Shown: piece by piece, positions 1 through 8,222 of the stretch
How positions within the stretch are numbered: position 1 is the first letter of the stretch
How the letters are laid out: every line of letters begins with the position of its first letter
Assembly: GCA_030641485.1 (NCBI GenBank)
Contig: DAOWHJ010000130.1
Span: forward strand, 1 to 19,226
Reading direction: 5' to 3'
Source of the DNA: Pseudomonadota bacterium
GTDB taxonomy: Bacteria > Desulfobacterota > Anaeroferrophillalia > Anaeroferrophillales > Tharpellaceae
DNA: 19,226 bases
Made by a program: the position numbers and the translations under genes
The notes under the pieces: model-generated
Told to the model about the DNA's origin: nothing
Seen by the model: only the letters and a program-made list of their open reading frames with translations
Databases searched by the model: none

Positions 1-83
1 AAACGGTTTTTATCTACCCGCAAATAAGTACTCTTATCAGAACATTTTCTTGTTTTTTCAAACAGAAAATAACCTGTAAGGTA

Positions 84-2762
84 CTAATGCGCCTCGCGCC
101 AGTTTTTTCCCACCCCAATATCGACAACGAGTGGAACTTTCAGGGGCCAGACTTCGGCCATCTCTTTTCGAACCATCAGGGTCAAGGCCTTAACCTCATC
201 TGGCGGAACCTCGAAAACCAGTTCATCGTGAACCTGCATAATCATTTTACTGCGCCAGTTTTTCTCACGCAAACGTCTATCGATGACCACCATTGCCAGC
301 TTAATCAAATCTGCAGCAGTACCCTGAATCGGGGTATTTAACGCGGTGCGCCGGGCCATCTCTTTTAAGTTGTGATTTTTACTGTTGATCTCTGGCAGAT
401 AACGCCGTCGCTTAAAGAGGGTCGCCACATACTCTTTGTTTTTAGCCTCAGCCACAACCTTATCAAAATACTTCTTCACCCCTGCATAGGCGGCAAAATA
501 ACCCTCTATATAAGCTTTTGCGGTTTTTCTGTCAATATCAAGCTCCTGCGCTAAACGGTGAGCGCCCATCCCGTAAACCAAACCAAAATTGATTGCTTTT
601 GCCTGACGCCGCATCTCCGGCGTCACCATCATCGGTAAAACCTGAAACACTTCAGTCGCGGTTCGAGTATGAATATCATCTCCATTCTTGAAAGCATCAA
701 CCAGGGCCGGATCACCGGAAAAATGGGCCAGAATGCGGAGTTCAATTTGGGAGTAATCAGCGGCTAAAATCAGATTTTCCCCTTCCCCAATAAAAGCCTG
801 GCGAATAACTGCACCATCATTTCCGCGAATCGGAATATTCTGCAAATTAGGATCTGAGGAAGAGAGGCGACCGGTAGCGGTTACGGCCTGATTATAGGAG
901 GTATGAACCCGTCCGGTTTCAGCATTTACCAAACGCGGCAACGCCTCAAGGTAGGTTGAAACCAGCTTGGCCAGCGAACGATATTCCAAAATTTTGCTCG
1001 GTAACGGGTGCTCATCAGACAGCCGCTCAAGGACTTCAACCGCAGTAGACGGACCTGTCTTTGTCTTTTTTAAAACCGGCAGGTTAAGACGTTCAAAAAG
1101 GATTACAGCTAACTGTTTCGGTGAGTTTATATTAAACTCTTCCCCCGCAGCTTCATAAACCTCAGCCGCCATTATTTTAAGGCGTTGACTATAGGCAGTT
1201 GCCGTTTTTTTAAGTAACTCAATATCAAGATAGACTCCGGTCATCTCCATGCGGAGTAAAACCTCAATCAGAGGACGCTCTATTTTAGCAAAAAGTTCTT
1301 CAAGGTCGCCTTCTTTAAGTTTTGGGGCCAGCAACTCCGTCAAAAGATAGGCAAGCTGGGCATCCTCACAGGCATAATCAGAAACCATATCCGGAGCGAT
1401 TTTATCGATAGTCACCTGTTGCCGCCCGGAACCAACCACCTCCTTAAATGCAATCGGGGTGTGACCTAAGTATTCGACTGACAATGCGTCCAGGCCGTGC
1501 CGATGCCGGGTCGGATTGACTAAATAAGAGGCCACCATCGAATCAAAGTCGATCCCCTTAAGCTCCAACCCAGCCCGCTTTAAAACAACTGCATCATACT
1601 TGATATTCTGACCCCATTTTTTTACCCTCTCATCACTCAGAAGTGGGCGCAAACCGGACAAGACCACCTCTTTATTGAGCTGGATCGTGGTACTATCACC
1701 GTTATTGGCATGGGCGACCGGAATATAAACGGCATCAGTTTTTGTCCAGGCCAATGAAATCCCGACCAAGTTGGCCGTCATTGCATTGACCGAGGTGGTT
1801 TCAGTGTCAACCGCCAATACTTTAACCTCAGCAAGCTCTTCCAGCAATGCCGAAAACTTTCCCGGGGTTTCAATCAAGCGGTATCCTTCACGGTTTACCG
1901 TTTTCTGCGGAATTAAACGACGACTCAAAGCATGGAATTCAAGTTCGGCGAGAATATCACCCAAAGCCACACTGTCTGCATCACAACATAAAAGTTCATT
2001 GAGTTCGGGGCCAAGCTTAACCTCAACATCATCGGATAAGGTTACAAGCTGCCGTGAAAGTTCAGCATCATGCTTATGGGCCAACATCTTTTCGCGCCAG
2101 CCCTTGCGCTCAATTGCAGCTGAGTTCAGTAATAGATTGTCAAGATCACCAAACTCGGCCAACATTTTCAGCGCACTTTTGGGCCCAATCCCGGGTACCC
2201 CGGGGATATTGTCAGCGCTGTCTCCCGCCAGAGCCAAAAGATCTAAAAGGCGCTCACCGGTAACCCCATGGCGCTCTTTAACCGCATCAAGATCGTAACG
2301 TTTGTTCTTCATCGTATCGATCATCACAACCCTCTCCTCAACCAGACTCATAAGATCCTTATCGCCGGAGATAATCATGACCTTAAAACCGGCCTTAAGC
2401 CCACGCCGGGTTAGGGTCGCAATAATGTCGTCGGCCTCATAACCTTCTACCCCAATCGCCGACAGAGAGAAAGCCTCTAAAAGCTTCGGCACCAAAGGGA
2501 ATTGGGCGACCAGATCTGGATCTGGGGCCGAACGGTTGGCTTTATAAGCGGGAAAGAGTTCATGGCGCCAGGTTTTTCCTTTCAAATCAAGGGCTGCGGC
2601 AACATGGGTCGGTTGAAAATCAGCCAAAACTTTCATCAGCATCTGACACAAACCAAAAAGCGCATTCGTCGGCTGGCCACTGGCCGTAGTCAGGGGCCTG
2701 ATCGCATGAAAAGCACGGTGCACCAAGGCACTGGTATCGATTAGACAGAGTAATTTTGCCAT
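84..2762 (-). CDS. polA: DNA polymerase I
   Basis: Family A DNA polymerase that fills gaps and removes RNA primers during lagging-strand synthesis and excision repair in the cytoplasm. The 892-residue product has all three domains. The 5'-3' exonuclease is at about 1-270, with a GDSADNIPGVPGIGPK helix-hairpin-helix. The proofreading domain is at about 300-490, with DTE near 319-321, NIKYD, and YACEDA, so proofreading looks intact. The polymerase domain covers the C-terminal part with motif A DYSQIELRILAHFSGD, motif B RRQAKAINFGLVYGMG and motif C QVHDELVFEV. The open frame extends 22 codons further upstream, but I chose the ATG at 2762. MAKLLCLIDTSALVHRAFHA is the normal N-terminus, and GGAGA sits about 8 bases upstream of that ATG. 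The gene lies 34 bases behind the SWIM protein gene and is probably the last gene of that unit. Identification is secure; the operon link is inferred. Confidence 0.97.
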   Translation of the reverse strand: MAKLLCLIDTSALVHRAFHAIRPLTTASGQPTNALFGLCQMLMKVLADFQPTHVAAALDLKGKTWRHELFPAYKANRSAPDPDLVAQFPLVPKLLEAFSLSAIGVEGYEADDIIATLTRRGLKAGFKVMIISGDKDLMSLVEERVVMIDTMKNKRYDLDAVKERHGVTGERLLDLLALAGDSADNIPGVPGIGPKSALKMLAEFGDLDNLLLNSAAIERKGWREKMLAHKHDAELSRQLVTLSDDVEVKLGPELNELLCCDADSVALGDILAELEFHALSRRLIPQKTVNREGYRLIETPGKFSALLEELAEVKVLAVDTETTSVNAMTANLVGISLAWTKTDAVYIPVAHANNGDSTTIQLNKEVVLSGLRPLLSDERVKKWGQNIKYDAVVLKRAGLELKGIDFDSMVASYLVNPTRHRHGLDALSVEYLGHTPIAFKEVVGSGRQQVTIDKIAPDMVSDYACEDAQLAYLLTELLAPKLKEGDLEELFAKIERPLIEVLLRMEMTGVYLDIELLKKTATAYSQRLKIMAAEVYEAAGEEFNINSPKQLAVILFERLNLPVLKKTKTGPSTAVEVLERLSDEHPLPSKILEYRSLAKLVSTYLEALPRLVNAETGRVHTSYNQAVTATGRLSSSDPNLQNIPIRGNDGAVIRQAFIGEGENLILAADYSQIELRILAHFSGDPALVDAFKNGDDIHTRTATEVFQVLPMMVTPEMRRQAKAINFGLVYGMGAHRLAQELDIDRKTAKAYIEGYFAAYAGVKKYFDKVVAEAKNKEYVATLFKRRRYLPEINSKNHNLKEMARRTALNTPIQGTAADLIKLAMVVIDRRLREKNWRSKMIMQVHDELVFEVPPDEVKALTLMVRKEMAEVWPLKVPLVVDIGVGKNWREAH

Positions 2763-2796
2763 AGAAAGTTCTCCAGAATGATTGTTTTTATCGGCA

Positions 2797-3918
2797 TCAA
2801 GCCGAGTCAATAATTTCATAAGTGCCACGACTCCTACTTTTGATCTTTTTCTGCTCTTTCAACCTATGAACAACTCCGTAGAGTCGACTTTTTGGATAAC
2901 CGGTGCCATCTACCAGCTGTGCTAACGTACAACCATCAGCAGATGCTGTGATAAATTGTAGCACTATCTCTGAAACCGTTTTGGACTTACTCTGGGGCCC
3001 GGTTTTCGCTACATTTATACTTTTGCAGCGTTTTTTAGTTTTTTTCACTGTTGTCTTTGAAACTGCCGTTAACCCTGATTCTTTTGAGTTACCCAATCTT
3101 TTGGGCCCAGCTGGTCTTTTGGCTTCTTTGAAATCGTCTTTTTTCTTGACCTTTGCCAACTTTTTTCCGGCCCCCGGCTTCTTGCCAAAATCGGGCTCAG
3201 TTTCCATCTCGATACCAAAAACTGCACCAAGATCAGCATTTTCAATAATTTTTCCACTTCTCTTCTTGCTTTTTCTCAACAAATTCCTACTTTTATCTAT
3301 TACCGCCTGCGTTATCAGATCCTCGATTTTTACCCCGCGAAGCTTGAAAAAAAGCTGCGGGTCTTCATCAAAACGGGCTCCAATACCGTAAAGAGACGCG
3401 GCAACATGTTTACACATATCCGCCCAATCTGGGCAACTGCAATCAAAACTGATATCATCAGGCACCGGAAAGAGACCGCTCTCTTCAGAAAAGAAAATCT
3501 CCGATAGACCTTTTGTAAATTTCCCCGCCAGCAGGTCCTGCAATGATTTTAACTGCCCCTGACAATCTCGACGCAATACCGCCCATTTGGCCGGTTTAAC
3601 TGGCTTTATATTAATTTCGATTTTGTAGGGTTTACGGGCCGAACCTAAAACCAGTGCTGTCACCGTACCTGATTTAATTTGTAAATCCAACACTGCCCGG
3701 TGGCGCACATAACTGCGCCCCCGACCAATTCGATTACTGAAATCAGCGTAACGCTCAAGATTCTTATTCCAGGATTTTCCCCACCATGTTGTAGCTAAAG
3801 TCCGGCCCTCAATTACTACCGGATTAAGCCCCGGCATTTTCTTTTTCAAACTTTTCAGCTTTTTTTCGGCTTTAGATCTTTTTTCTGCAACCGAAACATA
3901 CGGTGGATACCAACTCAT
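2797..3918 (-). CDS. SWIM zinc-finger protein with Lys-rich linker and C-terminal winged-helix-like domain
   Basis: This 373-residue protein carries a SWIM-type zinc-binding motif, CSCPDWADMCKHVA, with ligands C160, C162, C169 and H171. SWIM domains bind DNA or protein partners, and in bacteria they are often encoded beside SNF2 helicases, as here. The N-terminal half, with TTWWGKSWNKNLERYADFSNR around 43-63, matches the usual beginning of these SWIM partners. After about residue 230 the sequence becomes Lys/Pro/Ser-rich for about 90 residues, resembling a histone H1-like tail. The last 55 residues (from about SEIVLQFI) look like a small winged helix with a wing ending in GTYEI. The start at 3918 has an AGGGG-like ribosome site and lies 9 bases after the helicase stop. 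The substrate is unknown. I infer an accessory factor for the helicase in DNA or transcription remodelling. Confidence 0.85.
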   Translation of the reverse strand: MSWYPPYVSVAEKRSKAEKKLKSLKKKMPGLNPVVIEGRTLATTWWGKSWNKNLERYADFSNRIGRGRSYVRHRAVLDLQIKSGTVTALVLGSARKPYKIEINIKPVKPAKWAVLRRDCQGQLKSLQDLLAGKFTKGLSEIFFSEESGLFPVPDDISFDCSCPDWADMCKHVAASLYGIGARFDEDPQLFFKLRGVKIEDLITQAVIDKSRNLLRKSKKRSGKIIENADLGAVFGIEMETEPDFGKKPGAGKKLAKVKKKDDFKEAKRPAGPKRLGNSKESGLTAVSKTTVKKTKKRCKSINVAKTGPQSKSKTVSEIVLQFITASADGCTLAQLVDGTGYPKSRLYGVVHRLKEQKKIKSRSRGTYEIIDSA

Positions 3919-3927
3919 AACCGGCCC

Positions 3928-6609
3928 CTAAATATTCATTGTAAAGAGTTCGAGCAATTCATCATTATTCATCTCAGTTATCCAGTTTTCACCCGATTTT
4001 GCAACAATCCCATCGGATAACTTCGATTTTGCGATCAACATCTCGTCAATTTTTTCCTCAACCGTACCTTGGGTCAGGAATTTATGTACCATCACACTTT
4101 TTTTCTGACCAATACGATAAGCGCGATCGGTCGCCTGGTTTTCAACAGCCGGATTCCACCAGCGGTCAAAATGAATTACGTGGTTGGCTTCAGTCAGGTT
4201 AAGCCCGACCCCGCCAGCTTTGAGTGATAATATAAAATAGGGGATATATTCACGCCCCTGAAATTTTTCGACTAACTCTTTTCTCTTAGCCACCGCCACA
4301 CTACCATGCAGGATCAAACCCTCTTTTTTAAAAATTGTCGCTAAAAACCTGGATAAAGGCTCGGTCATCTCCTTAAACTGGGTAAAAACCAAAACTTTTT
4401 CACGCTTTTCATAGATAGTTTCGCAAATCTCCCGCAATCTCTGAAATTTACCACTCTCCTTCTCGGAGAAGCTGTTTGCACCAAGGTATTGATCTGGATG
4501 ATTACAGAGTTGTTTAAACTTCATTAATGCCGCCAGAACAATGCCGCGCCGCCCAATCCCCTCTGCATTTTCGATGGTGTTGGCAACACTTGCCAGAATC
4601 TCTTTATAGAGAATAATCTGTTTTTTACTCATTGCGGCCCAGGTTTTAACCTCAATCTTGTCGGGCAGATCGGCAATAATTGCTTTATCTGACTTCAAAC
4701 GACGCAAGATAAAAGGATTAACCACCCGGCGTAACTCAGCATAACCCTCTGGTTTATCGAGTAATTTCTTACTTAAATCATTGAACTCTTTTGCATTCCC
4801 CAAAAGCCCGGGATTGAGAAAATCAAACAGACTCCAAAGGTCTGAGAGTCGGTTTTCAATCGGGGTACCGGTCATCACAATTCGATTCTTAGACTTAAGC
4901 TCCTTTACCACCCGGGTCTGTTTGGTTCCAGGGTTCTTAATCGCCTGCGCTTCATCTAAAATAACATAGTTCCAGGAGTAGTCACTGAGCCATTGGTATC
5001 TCTGAACCAGAGCGTAAGTGGTAATGACAAGGTCAAACTCATCAAGCTCTTCAGGTGTCGGCTCCGGGACTTTTTTTGAATCATGAAAGCCGGGATGAGC
5101 CGTAAAGCTGGCAAGTTCCGGATAAAACTTTTCAATCTCACTATTCCAGTTGCCGAGAAGTGAGGCTGGAATAATTAAAAGTGAGGATTTTTGAGATCGT
5201 TTAGACAAACACTTCTCATCCATTTTCATTGCATTCAGAAATGCCAGTACCTGCAGGGTCTTCCCCAACCCCATATCATCAGCAAGACAAGCTCCCAAGT
5301 TTAATTTATGCAGATAGAAGAGCCACTTTAAACCATCCTGCTGATAGTGACGAAGTTTAGCTTTAAAAGCCTTGCTGGTTTTAACTGAACCTAATCTATC
5401 TGGACGATTGAGGTTGCTAAAAACGCTCTTGAGCCACTCACCATGCGATACACCTGAAACTATTTCAAGCTCATCATCACCAACCATTTTCTGCGGATTC
5501 AGAGAGAGACGCATCGCCTCAAGCATACTGATGCCCTCTTCGCGATTCAAAGCACAGGCATCATCGTAGGCGGCCAGGGTTTTCTCCAACCTTTCCGGAT
5601 CGACCGTAACCCACTTGTTTTTCAGAAAAGCCAATCCTTCCGCTTCCTCAAGCAGTCGTCGCGCCTCCGCAACCGAAATTTCAGTATCACCAACCATAAG
5701 TTTAGGGTTAAAGTCAAGTAGGGACTCAATCCCGACCCGCGACGGCTCTTTTTCGCCAAGATTCAACTGCAGGCTGACCCTTGCCGCCTTTCCCTTCCAC
5801 CAGTTTGGAATCCGACATACAATTCCGGCCTCCTCATAAAGTGGTATCTCCTTGAAAAAAGTGAAGGCCTCTTTCGTTGACCAGGCCAGCGGTTGAAATA
5901 GCTCTCCACTTTCTCGTAACCCCAGAACCAACTCACTCTGTTGGGCCGTATCATCAACTGTAACCAGCAGTTGCAGAAGTTTTTCGGGCTCATCTTCATA
6001 CTCTTTAAGCGCATACTTCAGCGGCAAATGCCGCGATTCACCAGTATCATCAAGCCTGGTCGAATAGGTTGCCATAAAAGCAAACGGTTCAACATGGTTT
6101 TTATTCTCCACCAGATGAAAATAGATGCGACCCGCCAAGTGAATCTCAGGACTTAACTTTTTGACAAAATCCGCAACCGAACCCGAAAAGCTGGAAATTT
6201 TTTCTGAAAAAATATCATTCAGCTCCTGCCACAACTCAAAAAGGAGCTCTTTTTGCAAATATTCACGGCCCGGCATCAATGGCGCACTAGCCAAAAACTG
6301 CAAAGCTTCATCTTCTAAAAGCTCGACCACAACCCGATCACGCAACCCTTCAAGATCCGGTATCAATTTAAGTTTACCGACGAAAGAGTATGAAAATTTC
6401 CGCCAGAAACCAAGTGACGCTGAGACGCTTACCTTCTGATTACAAAAGCCTAAGTAAAAGAGCCAGTACAGGTTTTCAGCCGATGAGTAGTGACTATAAA
6501 TCTCATCCAGAAAACCACTCGCCCCACGACCTCCAGAAACACCCGGTAGCCACTCAAGCAAAAGCGAGTGATCCGGCATAACTACTGCATTCAATTCATG
6601 ATTAAGCAT
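3928..6609 (-). CDS. SNF2-family DEAD/DEAH-box ATPase (helicase-like translocase)
   Basis: The 893-residue protein is a bacterial SWI2/SNF2 ATPase. These proteins translocate on double-stranded DNA and strip or remodel bound proteins such as RNA polymerase. Residues 1-400 form the divergent N-terminal region typical of the bacterial SNF2 family. The ATPase core follows, with motif I LADDMGLGKTLQ at about 442-453, motif II LDEAQ near 560, MTGTPIENRLSDLWSL, and the C-terminal helicase lobe ending in the RWWNPAVENQATDRAYRIGQ box. All core motifs look intact. It is the first gene of the unit and is closely followed by the SWIM protein gene (9 bases) and then polA, which suggests a DNA-repair or replication-linked role. 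The start at 6609 is the first ATG, with only a weak GAG upstream. An alternative ATG lies 10 codons downstream and has no better ribosome site. Confidence 0.93.
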   Translation of the reverse strand: MLNHELNAVVMPDHSLLLEWLPGVSGGRGASGFLDEIYSHYSSAENLYWLFYLGFCNQKVSVSASLGFWRKFSYSFVGKLKLIPDLEGLRDRVVVELLEDEALQFLASAPLMPGREYLQKELLFELWQELNDIFSEKISSFSGSVADFVKKLSPEIHLAGRIYFHLVENKNHVEPFAFMATYSTRLDDTGESRHLPLKYALKEYEDEPEKLLQLLVTVDDTAQQSELVLGLRESGELFQPLAWSTKEAFTFFKEIPLYEEAGIVCRIPNWWKGKAARVSLQLNLGEKEPSRVGIESLLDFNPKLMVGDTEISVAEARRLLEEAEGLAFLKNKWVTVDPERLEKTLAAYDDACALNREEGISMLEAMRLSLNPQKMVGDDELEIVSGVSHGEWLKSVFSNLNRPDRLGSVKTSKAFKAKLRHYQQDGLKWLFYLHKLNLGACLADDMGLGKTLQVLAFLNAMKMDEKCLSKRSQKSSLLIIPASLLGNWNSEIEKFYPELASFTAHPGFHDSKKVPEPTPEELDEFDLVITTYALVQRYQWLSDYSWNYVILDEAQAIKNPGTKQTRVVKELKSKNRIVMTGTPIENRLSDLWSLFDFLNPGLLGNAKEFNDLSKKLLDKPEGYAELRRVVNPFILRRLKSDKAIIADLPDKIEVKTWAAMSKKQIILYKEILASVANTIENAEGIGRRGIVLAALMKFKQLCNHPDQYLGANSFSEKESGKFQRLREICETIYEKREKVLVFTQFKEMTEPLSRFLATIFKKEGLILHGSVAVAKRKELVEKFQGREYIPYFILSLKAGGVGLNLTEANHVIHFDRWWNPAVENQATDRAYRIGQKKSVMVHKFLTQGTVEEKIDEMLIAKSKLSDGIVAKSGENWITEMNNDELLELFTMNI

Positions 6610-7007
6610 AAAAACTCGACTGGATTTTGTGAACTTGGAAGGTCTCTTGATGAGAAAAGTTAGCAGCAGCTGCCGACCATATAGTTTAAACTTGTCTCAC
6701 TGTAACCTTTGGCATCTCTGGGCAGACCCAGGACTTCTTTAAGTTCCGCCGCTTCAGCCCCGGCAAAAATACGGCCTGTTATTTTTCCTCGGCTTCTTTT
6801 GCCCTGGTGTCAGCGGCAGTATGACGCTGTAGAGTCTTATCACTCCAGCTATGACTTTGCCACTCTTTTTCATAAAAGTGAAATATTGCGACAACGCGTT
6901 TGCGACTTTGGGGAGCCTAATGTTGTTTTGCGTTTGTCTGCGTCACTGCGGGAAAACGCTATTCAGGTACCCAGAATTTGCGGGTTAAGCTGTAGCGGGT
7001 AGCGACA
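6610..7007. other. non-coding stretch upstream of the helicase gene
   Basis: No credible intact gene is visible here. A plus-strand open frame of 97 codons exists at 6709-7002, but it has no ribosome site and a low-complexity Arg/Ser composition, so it looks like a chance frame. The promoter of the minus-strand helicase-SWIM-polA unit should lie near 6610-6700, but I could not pick a convincing -35/-10 pair. A possible gene remnant on the minus strand is listed separately. Confidence 0.5.
6660..6916 (-). pseudogene. possible frameshifted remnant of an unknown gene
   Basis: Read on the minus strand, one frame from 6916 downwards gives a protein-like stretch (VVAIFHFYEKEWQSHSW and on through AADTRAKEAEEK) that ends at a TAA near 6790. 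A neighbouring frame then continues with GRIFAGAEAAELKEVLGLPR and ends in NYMVGSCC at the TAA at 6660. Together they look like one protein tail broken by a frameshift. There is no start codon and no ribosome site, and a stop lies just upstream at 6917-6919. I do not recognise the family. It could also be chance coding-like sequence or part of a dispersed repeat. Confidence 0.2.
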
Positions 7008-7116
7008 AACTTTGCTTCGCCCTCATAAACGGGGTCACATCTTGACAATGGCTGATGGCAGCTTTTCTGCTTGTCCGATTATCCCGATCCGCCATCGTCA
7101 AGAGATGACCCCAATC
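7008..7116 (-). repeat. dispersed palindromic repeat, family A, copy 1
   Basis: On the minus strand this copy starts GATTGGGGTCA and ends TGACCCCGTTTATGAGGGC followed by GAAGCAAAGTT. The same head and tail occur in copies at 8148-8222 and 14540-14613. Here the internal part is different and longer. Bases 7031-7052 and 7091-7112 form a 22-base stem with only three non-matching positions, closed by a loop of about 38 bases. The pattern resembles REP-like elements moved by IS200-related (RAYT) transposases, but no such gene is in the window. Confidence 0.75.
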
Positions 7117-7190
7117 GAGACGGTACGGATCCTGGGTAGTGACAAAAACCATTTTTGAAAAATCTGAATTAAAACTTAAGTCAAGTACCT

Positions 7191-7230
7191 GCCTTCGACA
7201 AAATTGTCGAAGGCTAACTGTGATTGTCGA
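7191..7230 (+). promoter_or_regulatory. enhancer-like palindrome with extra half-site (candidate response-regulator binding site)
   Basis: Bases 7191-7214 read GCCTTCGACAA, two bases, then TTGTCGAAGGC, a perfect palindrome with 11-base arms. A third TTGTCGA half-site follows at 7224-7230. The palindrome centre is about 118 bases upstream of the transcription start predicted from the sigma-54 promoter at 7293-7309. That is the usual distance for an NtrC-type enhancer site. The NtrC-family regulator encoded at 11382-12713 is the obvious candidate to bind here; that assignment is inference. Confidence 0.6.
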
Positions 7231-7292
7231 TCGTTTTCTCTACATAACTCTATAACATGACGGTTTAACAGGATTTTCACATTTTTTTGCGG

Positions 7293-7309
7293 CTGGCACG
7301 ACAATCGCA
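7293..7309 (+). promoter_or_regulatory. sigma-54 (-24/-12) promoter
   Basis: CTGGCACGACAATCGCA matches the sigma-54 consensus YTGGCACGRNNNTTGCW at every defined position but one (C for the second T of TTGC). The spacing is the required GG-N10-GC, with GG at 7295-7296 and GC at 7307-7308. Transcription would begin near 7320 and give a leader of about 165 bases before the secreted-protein gene at 7487. Confidence 0.8.
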
Positions 7310-7344
7310 AACAGACCATCACAATAACCGAAAAAAAGTACACC

Positions 7345-7384
7345 CTGTGATAGCTCAATCTTTATCACAGCTGTCCGGCCGGAC
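7345..7384 (+). promoter_or_regulatory. two palindromes in the presumed 5' leader
   Basis: CTGTGATA (7345-7352) is repeated inverted as TATCACAG (7363-7370) with a 10-base spacer. Two bases later comes the perfect palindrome GTCCGGCCGGAC (7373-7384). Both lie downstream of the predicted sigma-54 start, so they may be RNA hairpins in the leader. The first could equally be an operator. The TGTGA and TCACA halves are too far apart for a standard CRP/FNR site. Confidence 0.45.
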
Positions 7385-7486
7385 GTGCTTTGGTTTGCCG
7401 GGAAATGGTTTCTCGGATTAATAGAAAATATAGAAAACAACGCTTCATCAAACTACCAAGTAACAATTAAAATGGAGAACAAGCAA

Positions 7487-7987
7487 ATGAAAAAAAGTAT
7501 TGCACTGATCACCCTAGCGCTGGTTTTTGGACTTTTCTGTACAGCTTTAACCTGGGCCGGTAACGGCAAGGGAATGGGGGCCGGAGACGGTTCCATGCTT
7601 GGAGGTGAACTCGGCGAGACTTGGTTGATCTCGGGATCTGTTTATGACTCCGGTACTGCCGGGACGGGATTGACCCTTGACGAAGGTAATGATGTTTTCA
7701 CAACCGTCTACGGTATGGGTTCCACCCGCTTCTGGGACGGTCAGGAGACCGCCAAACCGACGGTTAATGAAGACGTTACAATCGAAGTAGCTGAAGTTAC
7801 TTTCAGTGACGGATCAACCCGCCTGATTGCAGTAAGCCTGTTGATTGACGGCACCACAGTCCTCCTGCGCACCGCCGATGGCCCGGTTTGGCGCGGCACT
7901 AAAGGTGGTGGTAGTGGAGACGGCAGCAGCTGTCGCGGAAATGGCAGTTGTGATGGCAGTGGAGTTTGCCCTCTGACAACAGAGTAA
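7487..7987 (+). CDS. small secreted protein with Gly-rich segments and Cys-containing tail
   Basis: The 166-residue product begins with a clear Sec signal peptide, MKKSIALITLALVFGLF and on to CTALTWA, cleaved around A/G at residue 24-25. A Gly-rich linker follows, then a beta-rich core of about 90 residues (LISGSVYDSG to VLLRTADGPVW). The tail is Gly/Ser-rich with three evenly spaced cysteines (C-x5-C-x5-C), which could bind metal or form disulfides. I do not recognise a named family. The ATG at 7487 was chosen over the upstream in-frame ATG at 7385 because GGAG lies 9 bases before it and it begins exactly at the signal peptide. It sits behind a strong sigma-54 promoter and a palindromic upstream site. 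I infer that it is a target of the kinase/regulator pair encoded downstream. Confidence 0.8.
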   Translation: MKKSIALITLALVFGLFCTALTWAGNGKGMGAGDGSMLGGELGETWLISGSVYDSGTAGTGLTLDEGNDVFTTVYGMGSTRFWDGQETAKPTVNEDVTIEVAEVTFSDGSTRLIAVSLLIDGTTVLLRTADGPVWRGTKGGGSGDGSSCRGNGSCDGSGVCPLTTE

Positions 7988-8019
7988 CCGCCAAAGTTTC
8001 ATTCGCCACAACGACACGC

Positions 8020-8070
8020 AAAAAGGTGCGGAGAAAAGATCACCATTCAGGTTTTTTCCGTACCTTTTTG
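8020..8070 (+). terminator. probable rho-independent terminator after the secreted-protein gene
   Basis: An imperfect stem pairs AAAAAGGTGCGGAGAAAA (about 8020-8037) with TTTTTTCCGTACCTTTTT (8052-8069), with a 14-base loop, so the distal arm ends in a T-run. It lies 33 bases after the stop at 7987 and would separate this gene from the barrel-kinase cluster. Confidence 0.5.
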
Positions 8071-8147
8071 GGTTCAGATAGGTTGATTTTTAGTACCTTC
8101 CAAGTAAATTCTTTTGTAACTATCCAGCTTGGCTTCAAACTATCAAA

Positions 8148-8222
8148 GATTGGGGTCATTGCTGGTACAAGGTGCGTCAGCACCGCCAGCTTTGACCCCG
8201 TTTATGAGGGCAAAGCAAAGTT
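8148..8222 (+). repeat. dispersed palindromic repeat, family A, copy 2
   Basis: This 75-base element runs from GATTGGGGTCATTGCTGG to the tail TGACCCCGTTTATGAGGGC plus AAAGCAAAGTT. It is nearly identical to the reverse complement of 14540-14613. The outer stem pairs GGGGTCA..GCTGG with CCAGC..TGACCCC across a TT/TT bulge, and inside it GGTGC-GTCA-GCACC forms a second hairpin. It lies in the gap between the secreted-protein gene and the barrel gene. Confidence 0.85.

Noticed and set aside
1771..2298. Long plus-strand open frames inside polA and other genes
   Set aside because: They are antisense shadows of strongly supported coding sequences with no domain or ribosome site.
2763..2828. Upstream N-terminal extension of PolA
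   Set aside because: The added 22 residues are not part of the family and the ATG at 2762 has a clear ribosome site.
6900..6990. Integron attC-like site suggested by TTAGGC and TTAAGC motifs
   Set aside because: The required GTTRRRY and RYYYAAC core sites are not present in the right arrangement, and there is no integrase or cassette.
6709..7002. Plus-strand open frame of 97 codons in the gap upstream of the helicase gene
   Set aside because: No ribosome site, biased Arg/Ser composition, and it overlaps a more protein-like reading on the other strand and ends at the edge of the family A repeat.
7345..7370. TGTGA...TCACA as a CRP/FNR site
   Set aside because: The half-sites are separated by 14 bases instead of 6, and the site lies downstream of the sigma-54 promoter.
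7176..7440. Two minus-strand open frames of 60 and 66 codons
   Set aside because: They cover the sigma-54 promoter and palindromes, have no ribosome site and no family resemblance.
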